Shown one piece after another: positions 1-14,743 of a DNA stretch of 64,000 nt. Under the pieces are notes generated by a model, which made no database searches, was not told the origin of the DNA, and saw nothing but the letters and a program-made list of their open reading frames with translations. Position 1 is the first letter of the stretch; every line of letters begins with the position of its first letter. The stretch is from assembly GCF_901709675.1 (NCBI RefSeq), contig NC_051092.1, positions 624,491-688,490 on the forward strand. The letters are read 5' to 3'. A program made the translations under genes and the position numbers. The DNA comes from Syngnathus acus. Lineage: Eukaryota; Chordata; Actinopteri; Syngnathiformes; Syngnathidae.

Positions 1-1136
1 CCCGCTGGTGACTCTGGTCTACACGCTGACCAACATGGCCTACTTCTCGTCCATGTCTTCCGACGAGCTGCTTTCCTCCAACGCTGTCGCCGTCGTGAGT
101 TTCTCCAGCATGAGCTAGTGTTAATGCTAATGTTAGCCTAAATACTAGTATGTCCTCTCGTCCAGACGTTCGGAGAGAAGCTGCTCGGCGTCTTTTCTGT
201 CATCATGCCCATCTCCGTGGCGTTGTCCACGTTCGGCGGCATCAACGGCTACCTGTTCACTTCGTCCAGGCGAGTGCCGGCCGTTGCTAGCGCTGGCCGC
301 GTTTGCCCTGACCGCGTTTGCGCCGCCAGGTTGTGTTTCTCGGGCGCCAGGGAGGGTCACCTGCCCGGCCTGCTGGCCATGATCCACGTGGACAAGTGCA
401 CGCCCATCCCGGCTCTGCTGGTCTGCGTACGTTCAAACCGGCCTTTGCTCCGATAGCTAGCTAGCTAGCTAGCGCGTGGCCCGGTGTCTCCTCTCACGGC
501 AGCGTGCATGCTCGCAGTGTACGGCCGCCATGGTGATCCTGTGCATCGGGGAGACTCACAACTTGATCAACTACGTGTCCTTCATCAACTACCTGTCGTA
601 CGGCGTCACCATCGCGGGCCTCCTTTTCTACCGCTGGAAGAAGCCCAACCTCTACCGCCCCATCAAGGTCCCAGCTCACCTCTTCTTTTTAAAAAAAAAA
701 AAATTTATTGTTCCTTTCATGACTTTGTGCTTGGCGCAGGTGCGTCTGCTGGTGCCCGTGTGCTACCTGATGTTCTGGGCGCTCCTGTTGGGCTTCAGTC
801 TCTACTCTGAGCCGCTGGTGTGCGGCGTGGGTCTTCTCATCATGCTAACCGGCGTGCCTGTCTACTTTCTGGCCGTCCACTGGAGGGCAAAACCAAAGTG
901 CCTCAACCGCTTCATTGGTGAGCACTTGTTGAACTTTCAACTTGAACAGTCTTCCCGGCTAATTGGCCCGCGTCCATGCGAAGAAACATTGCTAACGTCG
1001 CTGTTGTTGTCGTGCAGAGACGGCGACCGTGGTGGGCCAGAGCTTGTGTTTGGTGGTCTTTCCTCAGTTGGACCCCATCGAGGCGGTGGAGTCTTCCGAG
1101 TGGACGGAGCCGTCGTCCGGTTCGTCCGCTAACTAA
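1..1136 (+). CDS. slc7a10: Asc-1-type neutral amino-acid transporter (SLC7 family), 3' part
   Basis: Partial gene, cut by the left window edge. Coding exons: 1-94 (codons in frame from base 2), 166-269, 330-426, 518-667, 740-917, 1018-1136 (stop 1134-1136). All phases agree and give about 246 C-terminal residues. The protein is an APC-superfamily light chain that exchanges small neutral amino acids at the plasma membrane with an SLC3A2-type heavy chain (family knowledge). The visible part covers roughly the last five membrane helices, with conserved blocks such as [28 protein letters not shown] and [17 protein letters not shown] and the following [12 protein letters not shown] favour SLC7A10 over SLC7A8 or SLC7A5, although slc7a8 is the main alternative. 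The intron at 270-329 starts with GC instead of GT (see findings). A polyadenylation signal follows at 1580. Confidence 0.82.
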
Positions 1137-1579
1137 AAATGGATGCCAGCGCGTTGTGTTTCCACCACCTAATGCTGCGTTGACATTTATGCCGAGCGGA
1201 CGCCTTTTCTTCCTTGCAGACTTTTGCACGTTGTTTTATTTCCCACCACCAACCAACGTACAACTTGCTCATGTGAGCCAACCCAGCTAACCAGCAGAAT
1301 ACACTGGGTTCTAGGAAAGAAACATCCTCACACAAGTCGTTTGTTTTATGTCAGCGTTTGGATTTTTGACAGGGCCAAATGTACTTCATTTTTTTGAGAA
1401 CTAACCCATGGATTAGGTTGACCTGGTAGTACGTATCTTCTTTTCTTTTTCTAAAAGAGTCAGCTCGTCCTGTGTGTCGCAGTGGGCCAGCGTATTGGTT
1501 CTGACTGAAGTTTCCTTTATTTCCAATCCAATCGGAAATGTCATCGTTCATATGGACGTCTATTTCACGCCAGGACGTC

Positions 1580-1585
1580 AATAAA
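1580..1585 (+). promoter_or_regulatory. polyadenylation signal AATAAA for the slc7a10-like gene
   Basis: Canonical AATAAA about 440 bp downstream of the stop codon at 1136, with no other gene between. Confidence 0.55.
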
Positions 1586-5317
<3,732 letters not shown>

Positions 5318-6756
5318 AGGCAAAAATGGCATGAATGTTTGACTTTTTATTTATTTTTAGCTCCCTTCTACGCAAACACACGGAATCTAGCAGGCGCCCG
5401 GAACGCGCTGAAGATTATGTCACACGCGACTTGAAACTCAAATTTTGTTGGACATTTTTGTTGAGCTTTTGCCCGCAAACGTTGCCTTCGGCCAACAGGG
5501 GGCAACATCGTATCATCAATTTCTTGCATGTCAATTTAGTCAATGAGATTCTAATTTTATGTCCTAACATTAAGTGAATGTTACATGTTTTCTGGAAACC
5601 TTCTGATTATCTTTTTATTCTTGTCTATGATGTAGGTTGGGGGTGTCCAAACTGGGTTCTGAAGGGCAGCTGTCTTGCCTGGTTTTGCTGCAAGGTGTGC
5701 CGCAGGAGCGACACATCTAAAACATGCAGGACAGGACTTACGGCCCTTCAGAACCCAAGCTGGACATGCCTGGTGTAGGAGAAGCACTATATAAGTGGAA
5801 TCCAGTTTTTTTTTCTTTATTAGCACAAGAAGCTCATGTTATGATCAAACAAGTGTCCTTCTGAAATAGTAGGGTGACCCCAAGGAGCATTGGGGGCAGC
5901 AGAGCGTACCAAAATAAAGTTTAACTGCACATCGCACAGTGCAGGAGCTATGAAAGGGGCAAAGACTGCATGGCCAACTCCAAACTGGAAATAACGGTGA
6001 TGAAAAGAAAAGCAGAAAGACATTTTTGTTGTAAGTTGATATAAACAAATGATACCTTTGGATATTTCTTCCTGACGGTGCGTAACAGTAAAAAACGGAA
6101 TCACACTGGTTTGATTTACTTTGTTTATGGGCTTGATTTCTAATTAAATTCCAATACAAATGGAAGGCGAATCACAATCAGCTTTATTGGCCGAGAGCAC
6201 GCCCGATCGATGACGTCAGTGCCGGGCCAGCACACGGTGCGTTCAGGTATCTCGGGACTTTGCGCATTAGCAAAGTGGATGTGACCCAAGACAGATAATA
6301 TAAAGTACCGCAAGCCAACTTAACACGCTTCCCGCCCTATTTGCTGAAAATATTCAATCAGAATAAAATGGAATTGAAGCGTAGACTTTGGAATTTTATC
6401 CACAATTTCCATCCATGCTCGTCGCGTATCTGAACTCAATTAGAATTCCACGCAAGATGAGAACAAAGTGAAGATGACTGAGGCGACCTGAACGCGGCAG
6501 CAGATCAGCGCGAGGAGTGCAAATGTACTCTTGCTGGTGTTTGACCAACAGCACCAAACAGCAGCCCAACAAGTCAGTCAGTCAGTCCGTCAGTCAGTCA
6601 GTCCGTTGGCCATCTCCTCCGACCTCCAAATGTAGCCATCATCTCAACAAAGTTGGCCTTGAAGGCTGCAGATGCCCACGAGCAAGCGAGACAGGCGACA
6701 GCGACGACAGGCAAACTTTTCTTTCATTCTTCTGGAGCACACGTCTTTTGGTTACT
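5318..6756. other. intergenic region dus2-nfatc3
   Basis: Holds the dus2 3' UTR (a possible AATAAA at 5913-5918), a short inverted-repeat element (5638-5772, listed separately), a CRE-type TGACGTCA at 6211-6218 that may belong to the nfatc3 promoter, and short AGTC/GTCC repeats at 6571-6604 in the probable nfatc3 5' UTR. No convincing extra gene. Confidence 0.5.
5638..5772. mobile_element. short inverted-repeat DNA element (MITE-like)
   Basis: The ends are imperfect inverted repeats of about 28 bp: GGTGTCCAA-ACTGGGTTCTGAAGGGC on the left against the complement of GCCCTTCAGAACCCAAGCTGGACATGCC on the right. The interior contains AAAACATGCAGGACAG. This resembles a non-autonomous element common in teleost genomes. 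The family name and exact ends are uncertain, and the TGTAGG found just outside each end may be the target duplication. Confidence 0.55.
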
Positions 6757-9700
6757 ATGTCCTCCGCAAAGTGTGCGGAGGAGGAGCTGGACTTTGCTCT
6801 CATCTTCGAGGAGGACAGTGGACAAGGTGAAGGTTAGTAGTGGCTTGTCACTTTTCCAACAAGTTTGGCTTTCTCGTCAAGTTGACGTCATTAAGCGCAA
6901 CTTCGGCCGGATGTTGTAAATGGCGACGTTGGCGTAATATAAGTCCCCAGGAAGCAAAGAAGCACAACAATGCTCATTCCACATATTTTACAACGTGTTG
7001 AACGCGCCAGGTGTTATTTTTGTCCCGGAATATAAACACGGTGCTCGCCTTTCGGAGCATGTTGACCAAACATGCCTGCGATTTCTTTTGAAATGAACAA
7101 GAGGAAGCGCTTATGCTTTGTGCCTCAATCTGACACGCCCAGGTGTCAGCTGTTGAATTCTGCTCCATTTTTAAATTGGCACTTGGAAAGAAAAAAACAA
7201 AAGAAACTTGCACAAATTTGTTATGATGATACTTGACCGGTGAATTGCATGGTGAATTTTTTTGTACTTGTGGTGACAACACTTGATGCACTTTTAACAG
7301 CACAGTGCCAAGTAGGAAGGCCACAACCAATCTTTGCATCGGTGTCAAAGCTAACTATAGTTTAATCATTCTATTCTACTTTATTGCCTTGTTTTTTCTT
7401 TAGTTTCTGGAGTGACTTTCAACTTTAAATACTCAGAGCCACTGAAGATGTCAGCTGTTTTTGACCAGTTGGAGTAGCTTGGAAAAAGGCCAATCCAAAT
7501 TACCTTGCCAACCCAATAAGTGCACATCAAGAAATTGTAAAAAAAAAAAATATATATAAAAACGAGCAAAAATGGTGTCATGTGATTTGCCATTTGTCCC
7601 AGCCTCAGTTTGTCAGCACACTAGTGTTTGAAATCCCAGGTGTAAATAAACGTTGCCGCCCGCAAAGCCAGCCACAAGTTTGTAATGCAAACATTGACGA
7701 GGGTGCCGTCTCTTGCCAGGTCTCAGTCATCACGTGACCACACCTCCGTGGCCCATGCGGGCCGCTCCCCCCTGCAGGCAATACGCACTGCCGGATGATG
7801 GCGCCCGGGGGAGCTCGCCGGCGTTGCACTGTCCCAGCATCCAGATCACCGCCATCGCGGCCAACGACGACGGCGGCGGCAGCGGCCGGCAGTGCGCAGA
7901 GAGCGGCTACGTGGAGGCGGCTTGGCCCAGAGACCAGCTGTACCTCCCTTTGGACCCGTGCTACCGTGACGCCCCCTTCTGTCCCAGGTTGTTATGCAGT
8001 CACACGCAGGTGCTTCAACACCTGCGGATTTGCATATTTGTTTCGGAAATGTTTTCAGTATTTTTTCCCCCTATACGTTTCAGTGGGTATTTTTTACCGG
8101 ATCTTTTACCCCCCCCCAAAAAAAGGCCTGCTGTGCAAAGGGCCTGTACTTGAGCGCCACCTAGTGGCCAGGTGAGCTTATATTATATTTCCTTTTTTGT
8201 GCCGCAGCCCCTGCAGCAGCCTGTCGTCCCGCAGCTGGGTGTCGGACCTGTCGTCCTGCGACTCGTTGTCTCACGCCGTCGATAAGGACGCCGTCGAGGA
8301 TCTGCGCGATGCCGCCCTGCTGCTGGCGCTGGGCTCCTCGGGAGGCGGAGCTGGAGGAGGAGGAGGCGGCGGAGCCTTTGGCGTGGAGCTGTGGCAGCAG
8401 AAGTACCAGGACCCGGCGCTGTCGCCTCACCAATCTCCCCAGCACTCGCCTCGCGCCAGCGTCACCGAGGACACGTGGACGAGCCGCTGCCCTTCCTCCA
8501 GGTCACCACGGTTACCGCTACCACCTTTTTAATTCGATTGTCAGAGCAACACGTAGTATCGTTTTCTTTGTAACGCATATCGCAATAGTAGAACCGTTTA
8601 AGCAATGGATACCAACACTGCGCAGACTGACCGCCCGCCCAGCGTCTCCGTGCGGGAAGCGCCGGCACGCAGAGGCCGACGCCTTTTCCCGCTCACCTTC
8701 CCCTCAGCGCTGGTCTTTGGACGACGCCTGGGCGGGACCCTCCGGCCACTCCCTCCATGAGCTGGACGTCCCACCTAAGACCAGAAGGACATTGGGGACG
8801 CAGCTGGTGGGAGATTCGCCGCTTGAGGAAGTCCCCGACATCGAGGCGCCGCCACCGGGAGAGGAGTCACGTGACGGCGGCGACTTGACCGAACTCTTCC
8901 TGCGGGTTCCCGCCGCCCACTTCAGCTGGACTGCCCCCGGAGCCGCGCCTCTTTTCAGGTACCCGACTCTTTGATGTCCAAGAGAGGAAGTGGCGTGATC
9001 CCGAGGTCCGCTTCCCTCAGAGCGTCGTCACCGCCCCCTCTGGACTTTCCTCTCCCGAGCGGCTTCGGGCCCAACCGGCTGAGCGTGGAGGCGGAGCCCC
9101 GGCCGTGCCACCGCGCCCACTACGAGACGGAGGGCAGCCGAGGCGCCGTCAAGGCCGGCGACGGAGGACACCCCAGAGTCAAGGTGAGCCCACGAGTCGG
9201 GAACGACGCTGCGACCCTTGACCTCGGCCCATGTGTGCAGCTGAGCGGTCCGTGCTGGCGTCCCCCCGCCGGCCTGTTGCTGTTCATGGGCACAGCGGAC
9301 GAGCGCCGCCCCCTCCGGCCGCACGCCTTCTACCAAGTCCACCGCGTGACGGGCAAGACGGTGAGCACGCCTTGTCGGGAGAGGACGCTGAACGGGACCA
9401 CAGTCCTGGAGATCCCACTGACGCCCGACATGAGGGCCACGTAAGCGCAACAAATGTCATTGGTCCCCCCTTTTCAACGTCCGACTATTATTCGTTTTGA
9501 TAACGCGGACAAATTGGGGTACGTGGCCAATTTTGGGAAACGAAAGTGTCAAAGTGCAAGATGTGAAAAGGCAAGAATTGGGTTGGCTTGCTGTTGCTCA
9601 GCATCGACTGCGCCGGAATCTTGAAGCTGCGCAACGCCGACATCGAGCTGAAAAACGGCGACGCGGGCAGGAAGAACACGCGGCTGCGCCTGGCCTTCCG

Positions 9701-10722
9701 GGTGGCCGTGCCGCAGTCGGACGGACGGACGCTGTGGCTCCAGACGGCCTCGCGGCCCATCGAGTGCTGTGAGTGACGCCGTCGTCGTTGCCGCCGCCGT
9801 TTGTTGACGTGGCGGCGGCGCGCCTTGCAGCGCAGCGTTCGGGTCAGGACTTTCCTCGCGTGGAGCGCTTTGCGCCCACCTGCTGCCGGCGGGAAGGAGG
9901 ACAGCGGCTGCTCATCATTGGCTCCAACTTGTCCTCTCGCTCCAGGGTGGTCTTCCTGGAGAAAAGTCACGGTGAGCTCTCAACATTTCCACCCCTTCCC
10001 AACCCTCCCTCCCCATTTTTTGCTGGCTTGAATCTTTCAACGTGGCGCAAGTCAAGTTTGAGCTTTAATGGGAAATCCCTTCCTGCCAGATGGGCGTGTC
10101 CTTTGGGAGACAGACGCCACAGGCGTGCTTGAAGCCAGCAGCAACGTAGGACATGTCTGGATGCCCGCCACTTTCTCCAGCCCGCCTGATGTTTATTTGT
10201 TTTGCGTGCCAGTCCAGCCTGACGGTGGTGGTTCCGGCCTACGGGCGCGACGCCGGCCTTCCGGCGCACGTGCTCTTCTACGTGTCCAACGGCAAAAGAA
10301 GGCGAAGCGCTCAGCAGAGCTTCACGTATCTGCCAGGGGTCGTCCCTAACGCGCTGCCCCTCCCCACCCCCCTCCTCAAGCAGGAGCCCCGGGAGGCGGG
10401 GCCGCCTTCCTGCCGCGGCGACGAGCAGGTGTGGCACGAAAGGTGGGCGCGGGGCAGCGGGACAGACATCCAACGGGAAACGGAGGACATCCTCGCGTCA
10501 GCGTCTCAGCTCCAGGAAATCACGCTGGACGATGGTAAGAGCGCACCCTTTTTTTGCTGTAGCTGCTTCATTGGTTTTACAATTTGCGCGCCGTCGTGCG
10601 TATGTGCAGTCAACGAGATCATCGGCAGAGACGCGTGCGGTCTGAGCGGCGCCGACCCGCCGGACCCGGACGGCCAGAGCGACTGCAATGATGCCACCTT
10701 CCCCTTCTGCTATGATAGCTAG
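6757..10722 (+). CDS. nfatc3: nuclear factor of activated T-cells, NFATC3 type (short form)
   Basis: Eleven exons: 6757-6826, 7720-7987, 8208-8501, 8626-8958, 9021-9183, 9241-9440, 9602-9768, 9831-9971, 10090-10145, 10213-10534, 10610-10722. They encode about 708 residues, far shorter than human NFATC3 (about 1,075). Calcium-calcineurin signalling dephosphorylates NFAT, which then enters the nucleus. Visible parts: acidic N-terminus [11 protein letters not shown], the calcineurin-docking block CPSIQIT (PxIxIT type), serine-rich and SP-box segments ([23 protein letters not shown]), the nuclear-localisation KRRH, the Rel DNA-binding loop [15 protein letters not shown], then the TIG/IPT domain, and a C-terminus [16 protein letters not shown] that identifies NFATC3. 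The regulatory region is split by introns at 7988-8207, 8502-8625 and 8959-9020. The transactivation region is greatly reduced. It lies next to dus2, as in human 16q22. Confidence 0.9.
6827..7719 (+). other. nfatc3 intron 1
   Basis: The largest intron of the gene (893 bp). It is AT-rich, with an A-run and TATATA near 7540-7560. I see no exon or RNA gene in it. Confidence 0.6.
8154..8167 (-). promoter_or_regulatory. CTCF-type motif in nfatc3 intron 2
   Basis: On the minus strand the bases read CCACTAGGTGGCGC, a full match to the vertebrate CTCF core consensus. Occupancy is unknown. Confidence 0.45.
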
Positions 10723-11144
10723 CCTAGCCTAGCTAAGCTAGGGGAATTTTCGCTAGTGTGCTTATTTTGGAGTCTACAGCTAATGCTGGTTTTAGTTGAC
10801 AGGATGCGCAAAGCATGTAAGACACCAACAATTTACATTTCTTTCTATTGATTTAATTCAAATAGCATGGACGCCAACTTAAAGGACAAAAGTTGATTTT
10901 GGCCGACTTGGGTTGGCCTGAAAGCAACGCTTTGCTCTGTGCAAGCTCGTTGACTCGTAGTTGATTAAATAATGAGGCAATGTGCACTCGGCAGCAACAT
11001 TTCCATTGCGTTTTGTAATGTCTCAAAGCGTTGCCATTTCAGACTGTGCCTTCAGCATCATTCCTAGAAAATCACAATGTCCCATCACCAATGAGCTATT
11101 TTTGGAACAGGCCCACAGGCAACTCCTGAGGCCCCACCGGTCGT
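10723..11144. other. convergent 3' region of nfatc3 and pdcd2l
   Basis: Begins with short AGCCT/AGCTA repeats immediately after the nfatc3 stop. An ATTAAA at 10964-10969 may be the nfatc3 polyadenylation signal. The two genes face each other here. Nothing else was seen. Confidence 0.45.
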
Positions 11145-12440
11145 TCATTTAAAGAGCCATTGGTCCGGGTCCATTTGGACGAAGCAAACCTCGCGGACGG
11201 GTCGGCGCTCCGAGGACGTCCAGCAGCTGCGGGCGCAGGTGTAGACCAGCACGGTCCCGAACTCTGGCGGCGAGCGGTCGCAAGCCGCATCAGCGTCCTT
11301 CCAGCTCAGCAGTGCGACCAGCGCCGGCATGAGCTGCAGCTCAAACATCAGCGGCCCCCCGCAGGACGCGCACGCCGACCGCCACTCGTCGGCCGGAGGT
11401 TTCGAGATAAAGAGCGGCTGTCCGCCGCGACAATAGCGCAGGATCTGCCCCGGGCACATTGAGATCTTCTTGCGGAACCTGGAGAAGAAACAATCGCCGT
11501 GACGCGCTCCACTCTTCTCGTACTTCTCGCCGCCATCGTCATCCGGCTGGCCCGCGACCGCTCCCTCCCTCTTCTCGTAGTCCCGAAGCAGTTGCTCGGC
11601 GTGCGACCGCTCTTCCACGTCATCTTGGCCCCAAGCGTCCTGCTCGTCCACTACGCTGATGAAGTACGGTCGCAGGACGGGAACGTCCGACGGAGGCTCT
11701 GCCAGATGCAGGACGTCCAGTCGGTCGCTCATGATGTCCACGGGAACTACAACGATGACAGTTTTAATGTATCAAACATCCCAAATGATCATTTATTTAA
11801 AACACAGTAGAAAAGTAAAATACACAAGTTTAAAACCAATTCTTCAACATGAAATGCAAAGGGCATAGGTCCAATACAGCTTATACGTCCCACTAACGGT
11901 AGCTTGTTTTTTCCGCCCACTGGCGGCCGTCAAAGGTAACGCCGTGGTAAACAAAGTTGGCTCAAGTCGTACGTTACCTGTTTCTTCCTCCGGGACAGGC
12001 TTGGCGATGCCTTCCTCCTCCTCCTCCTCCTTCTCCTTTTCCTTCTCGTCCACCACGATGCCCCAGTCATCGGCTGAGTCACACCAGTCACTAGCCGACA
12101 GAGGAGTCTCCTTGGCCGGCTGGAGCTCGCCGGGCGCCGCTCTCTCGTCGACCTCCAGGCTCTGAGAGCGGAGCGCCGCCCAGCTGTCCGGCCGTCCGCC
12201 GCACTCGGCGGCCGGACAGGCGAACAGCTGGAGGCACCGGTGGTACGGCGACTCCTCCAGGGGACAGTACACCTGTACCACGTGCACCAGCGGGGCCGAG
12301 CAGTGCCCGCAGTGGGAAAAAGCCCGGCGGAAGCCCGCTACGACGTCCGGAAGGCCGCCCACCTTGTTGGTGAGGAAGGACGTGCGATGCTTGGACTCGT
12401 CGAGCTCGCCGTCGCAAAGACCCAAAAGAGTCACCGACAT
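11145..12440 (-). CDS. pdcd2l: programmed cell death 2-like protein
   Basis: Two exons on the minus strand: 12440-11978 (start) and 11746-11145 (stop), 354 residues, as in human (358). PDCD2-family proteins bind a small-subunit ribosomal protein (RPS2/uS5) during 40S biogenesis and shuttle through the nucleus. Seen in the protein: MSVTLLGLCDGEL start, FSHCGHCSAPLVHVVQVYCPLE (Cys pair of the zinc-binding N-domain), an acidic Glu-run linker (about residues 130-150), and the C-terminal domain with GQILRY, CGGPLMFELQLMPALV and the ending MDPDQWLFK. A GTG AND ACC codon pair precedes the ATG, but only the ATG at 12440 is a normal start. Intron phase (1 then 2) is consistent. Confidence 0.93.
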
Positions 12441-12999
12441 GGTCACACGTCGCGTTATCCAGCGGCTCGCGTCCCAAAGTAGGACCTCTTCTTCTTCGCT
12501 TCGTGACCACTGCTGCTAAACGTACACTGACGCCACCTACAGTAATCGAGCGGCAATAGCGTCCCGTACGAATGCACCGAAAAAAATCTCATCCAAAAAA
12601 CAAATTCAGAGTAACAATAAAATCAACACCTCAATAAAATAGTGTAGAATAATTCCATATAAAAAAAAAACCCAGCACCCCCCTCAAGAAAAATGTAAAG
12701 TCTAAAAAAATAACAATTCAGACCCAATGAGTGATCATCATGTCAACTTGATTTATTGTCAATAAGTGAGGTCGAAGGTCTAAAAATTGGATGGAAGTGA
12801 TGCTGATTAAATGCCATCGTAACACATCAAAGTTACTTCTTATGGCAAGGCAAGAAAAAATTTCTCCCTCGAAGAAAGAAACGAGTAGACGCTCAGGCGG
12901 TCCGCTTGCAGCAAATGATGACAACTTGATTGTCACGGCGACCACAGAGCCTCCCGCCAGCAGGAAGCGCTCAAAGCCGACGCCTCATCCACGATGCCT
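12441..12999. other. intergenic region immp2l-pdcd2l
   Basis: Contains the presumed pdcd2l promoter (12441-12545) and, on the minus strand, the immp2l 3' UTR with an AATAAA signal at 12757-12752. The middle (12580-12720) is A-rich. No other gene seen. Confidence 0.5.
12752..12757 (-). promoter_or_regulatory. polyadenylation signal AATAAA for immp2l
   Basis: TTTATT on the plus strand reads AATAAA on the minus strand, about 240 bp after the immp2l stop codon. Confidence 0.5.
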
Positions 13000-13912
13000 T
13001 CACTCGTCATCGTCGCGGGTGACGAGCGGCGCTCGGTTTGGCGGGAGGTGGGCTCGGATCCGCTGCCAGCGGCCCGGTGGCCAAACGATGTGAGACGCGC
13101 GGCCGTGGAGGAGCGCCAGCGACACCTTGCCACGGCACAAGGCAAAACCAAACAAAAACTATTAGTACGGAGCGCCATCCTAATTCCCATTGGACTGACT
13201 TTAGTTTGACCCGCAATCTAACAGGAGGCTTGGTGTGGTGCTTTTGCTTACCGGGCCAAAGGTGTTGCTATCCAGACTGTGACCGTGGTGGTCGCCCTCA
13301 ATCCACAGGTGGCCGTCGGGAACGCACACGTGTCGCTTCTTGTAGCTCAGAGTCCTGCGCCGAAACAAAGTCCGTCAGCATGGTCAAATGGTATTCTTTC
13401 GGATTAACAATGCAAACTAGCTGAGCATGTTTCAAGAGAGGAAAGGAAGCAATGACCTGATGAAGTCTCCCTCCAGGCCGATGACACGCTTGATGATCTT
13501 CTGCTCCGGGTTCCTGGGTGACCTGAGAGGACACGCAGCCAGCCATTCACCGTAGGCTGACACAGCATCATCACGTTCGGAGGGGACTCACAAGATGGAC
13601 ACAATGTCTCCTCTCTGGACGTGGTACTTCCTGACACTCCAGCGATTCAGTAGGACCACGTCACACTCGGACGCTCCTTCTGGGTTTAGGAAGGGCTGCA
13701 ATACAAACACGTGCGCATTCGTGTCCATTTTCTCTCACATATTTTGGTTGTTTTTATGAAAGGGTGGGTGTGGTCACCTGCATGGAGGCGCCCTCTACTT
13801 TGGCCACGTACGCCAAGCGGTCCAGGACGGTGACGGTGACGGGCACGGCCACAAAGAAGCCGCTCACAAAGGCGCGCAGGTAGCGCCGCCCCCTTGCGGC
13901 CCCCTGAGCCAT
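13000..13912 (-). CDS. immp2l: mitochondrial inner membrane protease subunit 2
   Basis: Five exons, minus strand: 13912-13778, 13695-13592, 13522-13457, 13354-13252, 13125-13000. They give 177 residues (human 175). IMMP2L is the S26-family signal peptidase of the inner mitochondrial membrane that removes sorting signals from intermembrane-space proteins. It has an N-terminal hydrophobic segment ([13 protein letters not shown]), the nucleophile Ser43 in GASMQ and the general base Lys91 in KIIKRVI, at the same positions as in human. Box E follows as [18 protein letters not shown]. In human this gene spans almost a megabase; here the coding part takes under 1 kb. An upstream leader exon on the same strand (ending at 14493) carries an in-frame ATG that could add MLVS before MAQ (see findings). 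Confidence 0.95.
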
Positions 13913-14492
13913 GCTCACCTGGACAGGCGGGAGACAGCAAGCTGGGGGGCCGGCACAGAAAATGACATGCATGACGAAAGAAAAATGGAATGAAGTCATT
14001 TCTCTTTTAGCTGTCGTGTACTATATACATAATTCAGAATTGTATTTGTTGTATGAATAGGTGGAAATGGAAGTAGGAATAGTGCAAAGGAAAGAAATCA
14101 TTGCTGCAGATTTTAAGTTTGTAAAAGAAAGCTCATTTTCCTTCAAATATTCATATGCTACTTGTAAACCCTCAACCCGCTTTTAATTCACACAATTTGA
14201 ATAATTACTTATCATTATTCCTTACCAAATTAATATTTTGGCACTTAATTTGCAGTACACAAAAAACGCTTTTTTAATAACTGACTGTTTGACCACAACA
14301 TCCTGAAAAAAGGAGCTAACAGCTAGCCACGTGACTATTGAGAGCCTCTAAGGATATGAAACATAATCAAAGAACGGCGCAGAGGTTATTTCACTTTCCT
14401 TGCCGCGACGTCACCTTTGACAGCAAAAGAAAACCAAGGACAAGTGAGCATGTACTGAGCTAAATAAACTATGCTCATGCTAACACACTCAC
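13913..14492 (-). other. immp2l leader intron
   Basis: AT-rich intron between the leader exon and the first mostly coding exon. The coding exon itself begins at about 13918 on the minus strand. Nothing recognisable inside. Confidence 0.4.
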
Positions 14493-14580
14493 CAGCATGA
14501 GCTTCACTTTCCTGATGCCGCAGGGGAAGTCACTCCGAAGTCCTAAAGCCTGACGACCTCTTCAACCTCGCACTATTTCG
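14493..14580 (-). other. immp2l: probable immp2l 5' leader exon
   Basis: On the minus strand a strong donor follows ATGCTG (ATGCTG/GTGAGT, exon end at 14493). The coding exon begins after CAG with GTGAGCATGGCT, so the splice is in frame. The upstream exon end is not known; 14580 is approximate. Confidence 0.45.
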
Positions 14581-14743
14581 AAAGAAAAAAAAATCACAAG
14601 ATGTATTCATACGGAAAACAAAACATTATTTGAAACATACCGTTTATTTTATTGAACATGGCAACCGCTGACGTCATAAATCATGGGCGTCGTGTGGCCT
14701 GTGATTGGTCAAATCTGCTGTTTTGGTCATGTGATGTAGTAAG
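14581..14743. promoter_or_regulatory. bidirectional promoter immp2l / znf277
   Basis: Head-to-head genes with about 160 bp between the leader exon and the znf277 start. Contains a palindromic CRE TGACGTCA at 14669-14676 and an inverted CCAAT box (GATTGG) near 14703-14708. No TATA box, as is usual for such promoters. Confidence 0.55.
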
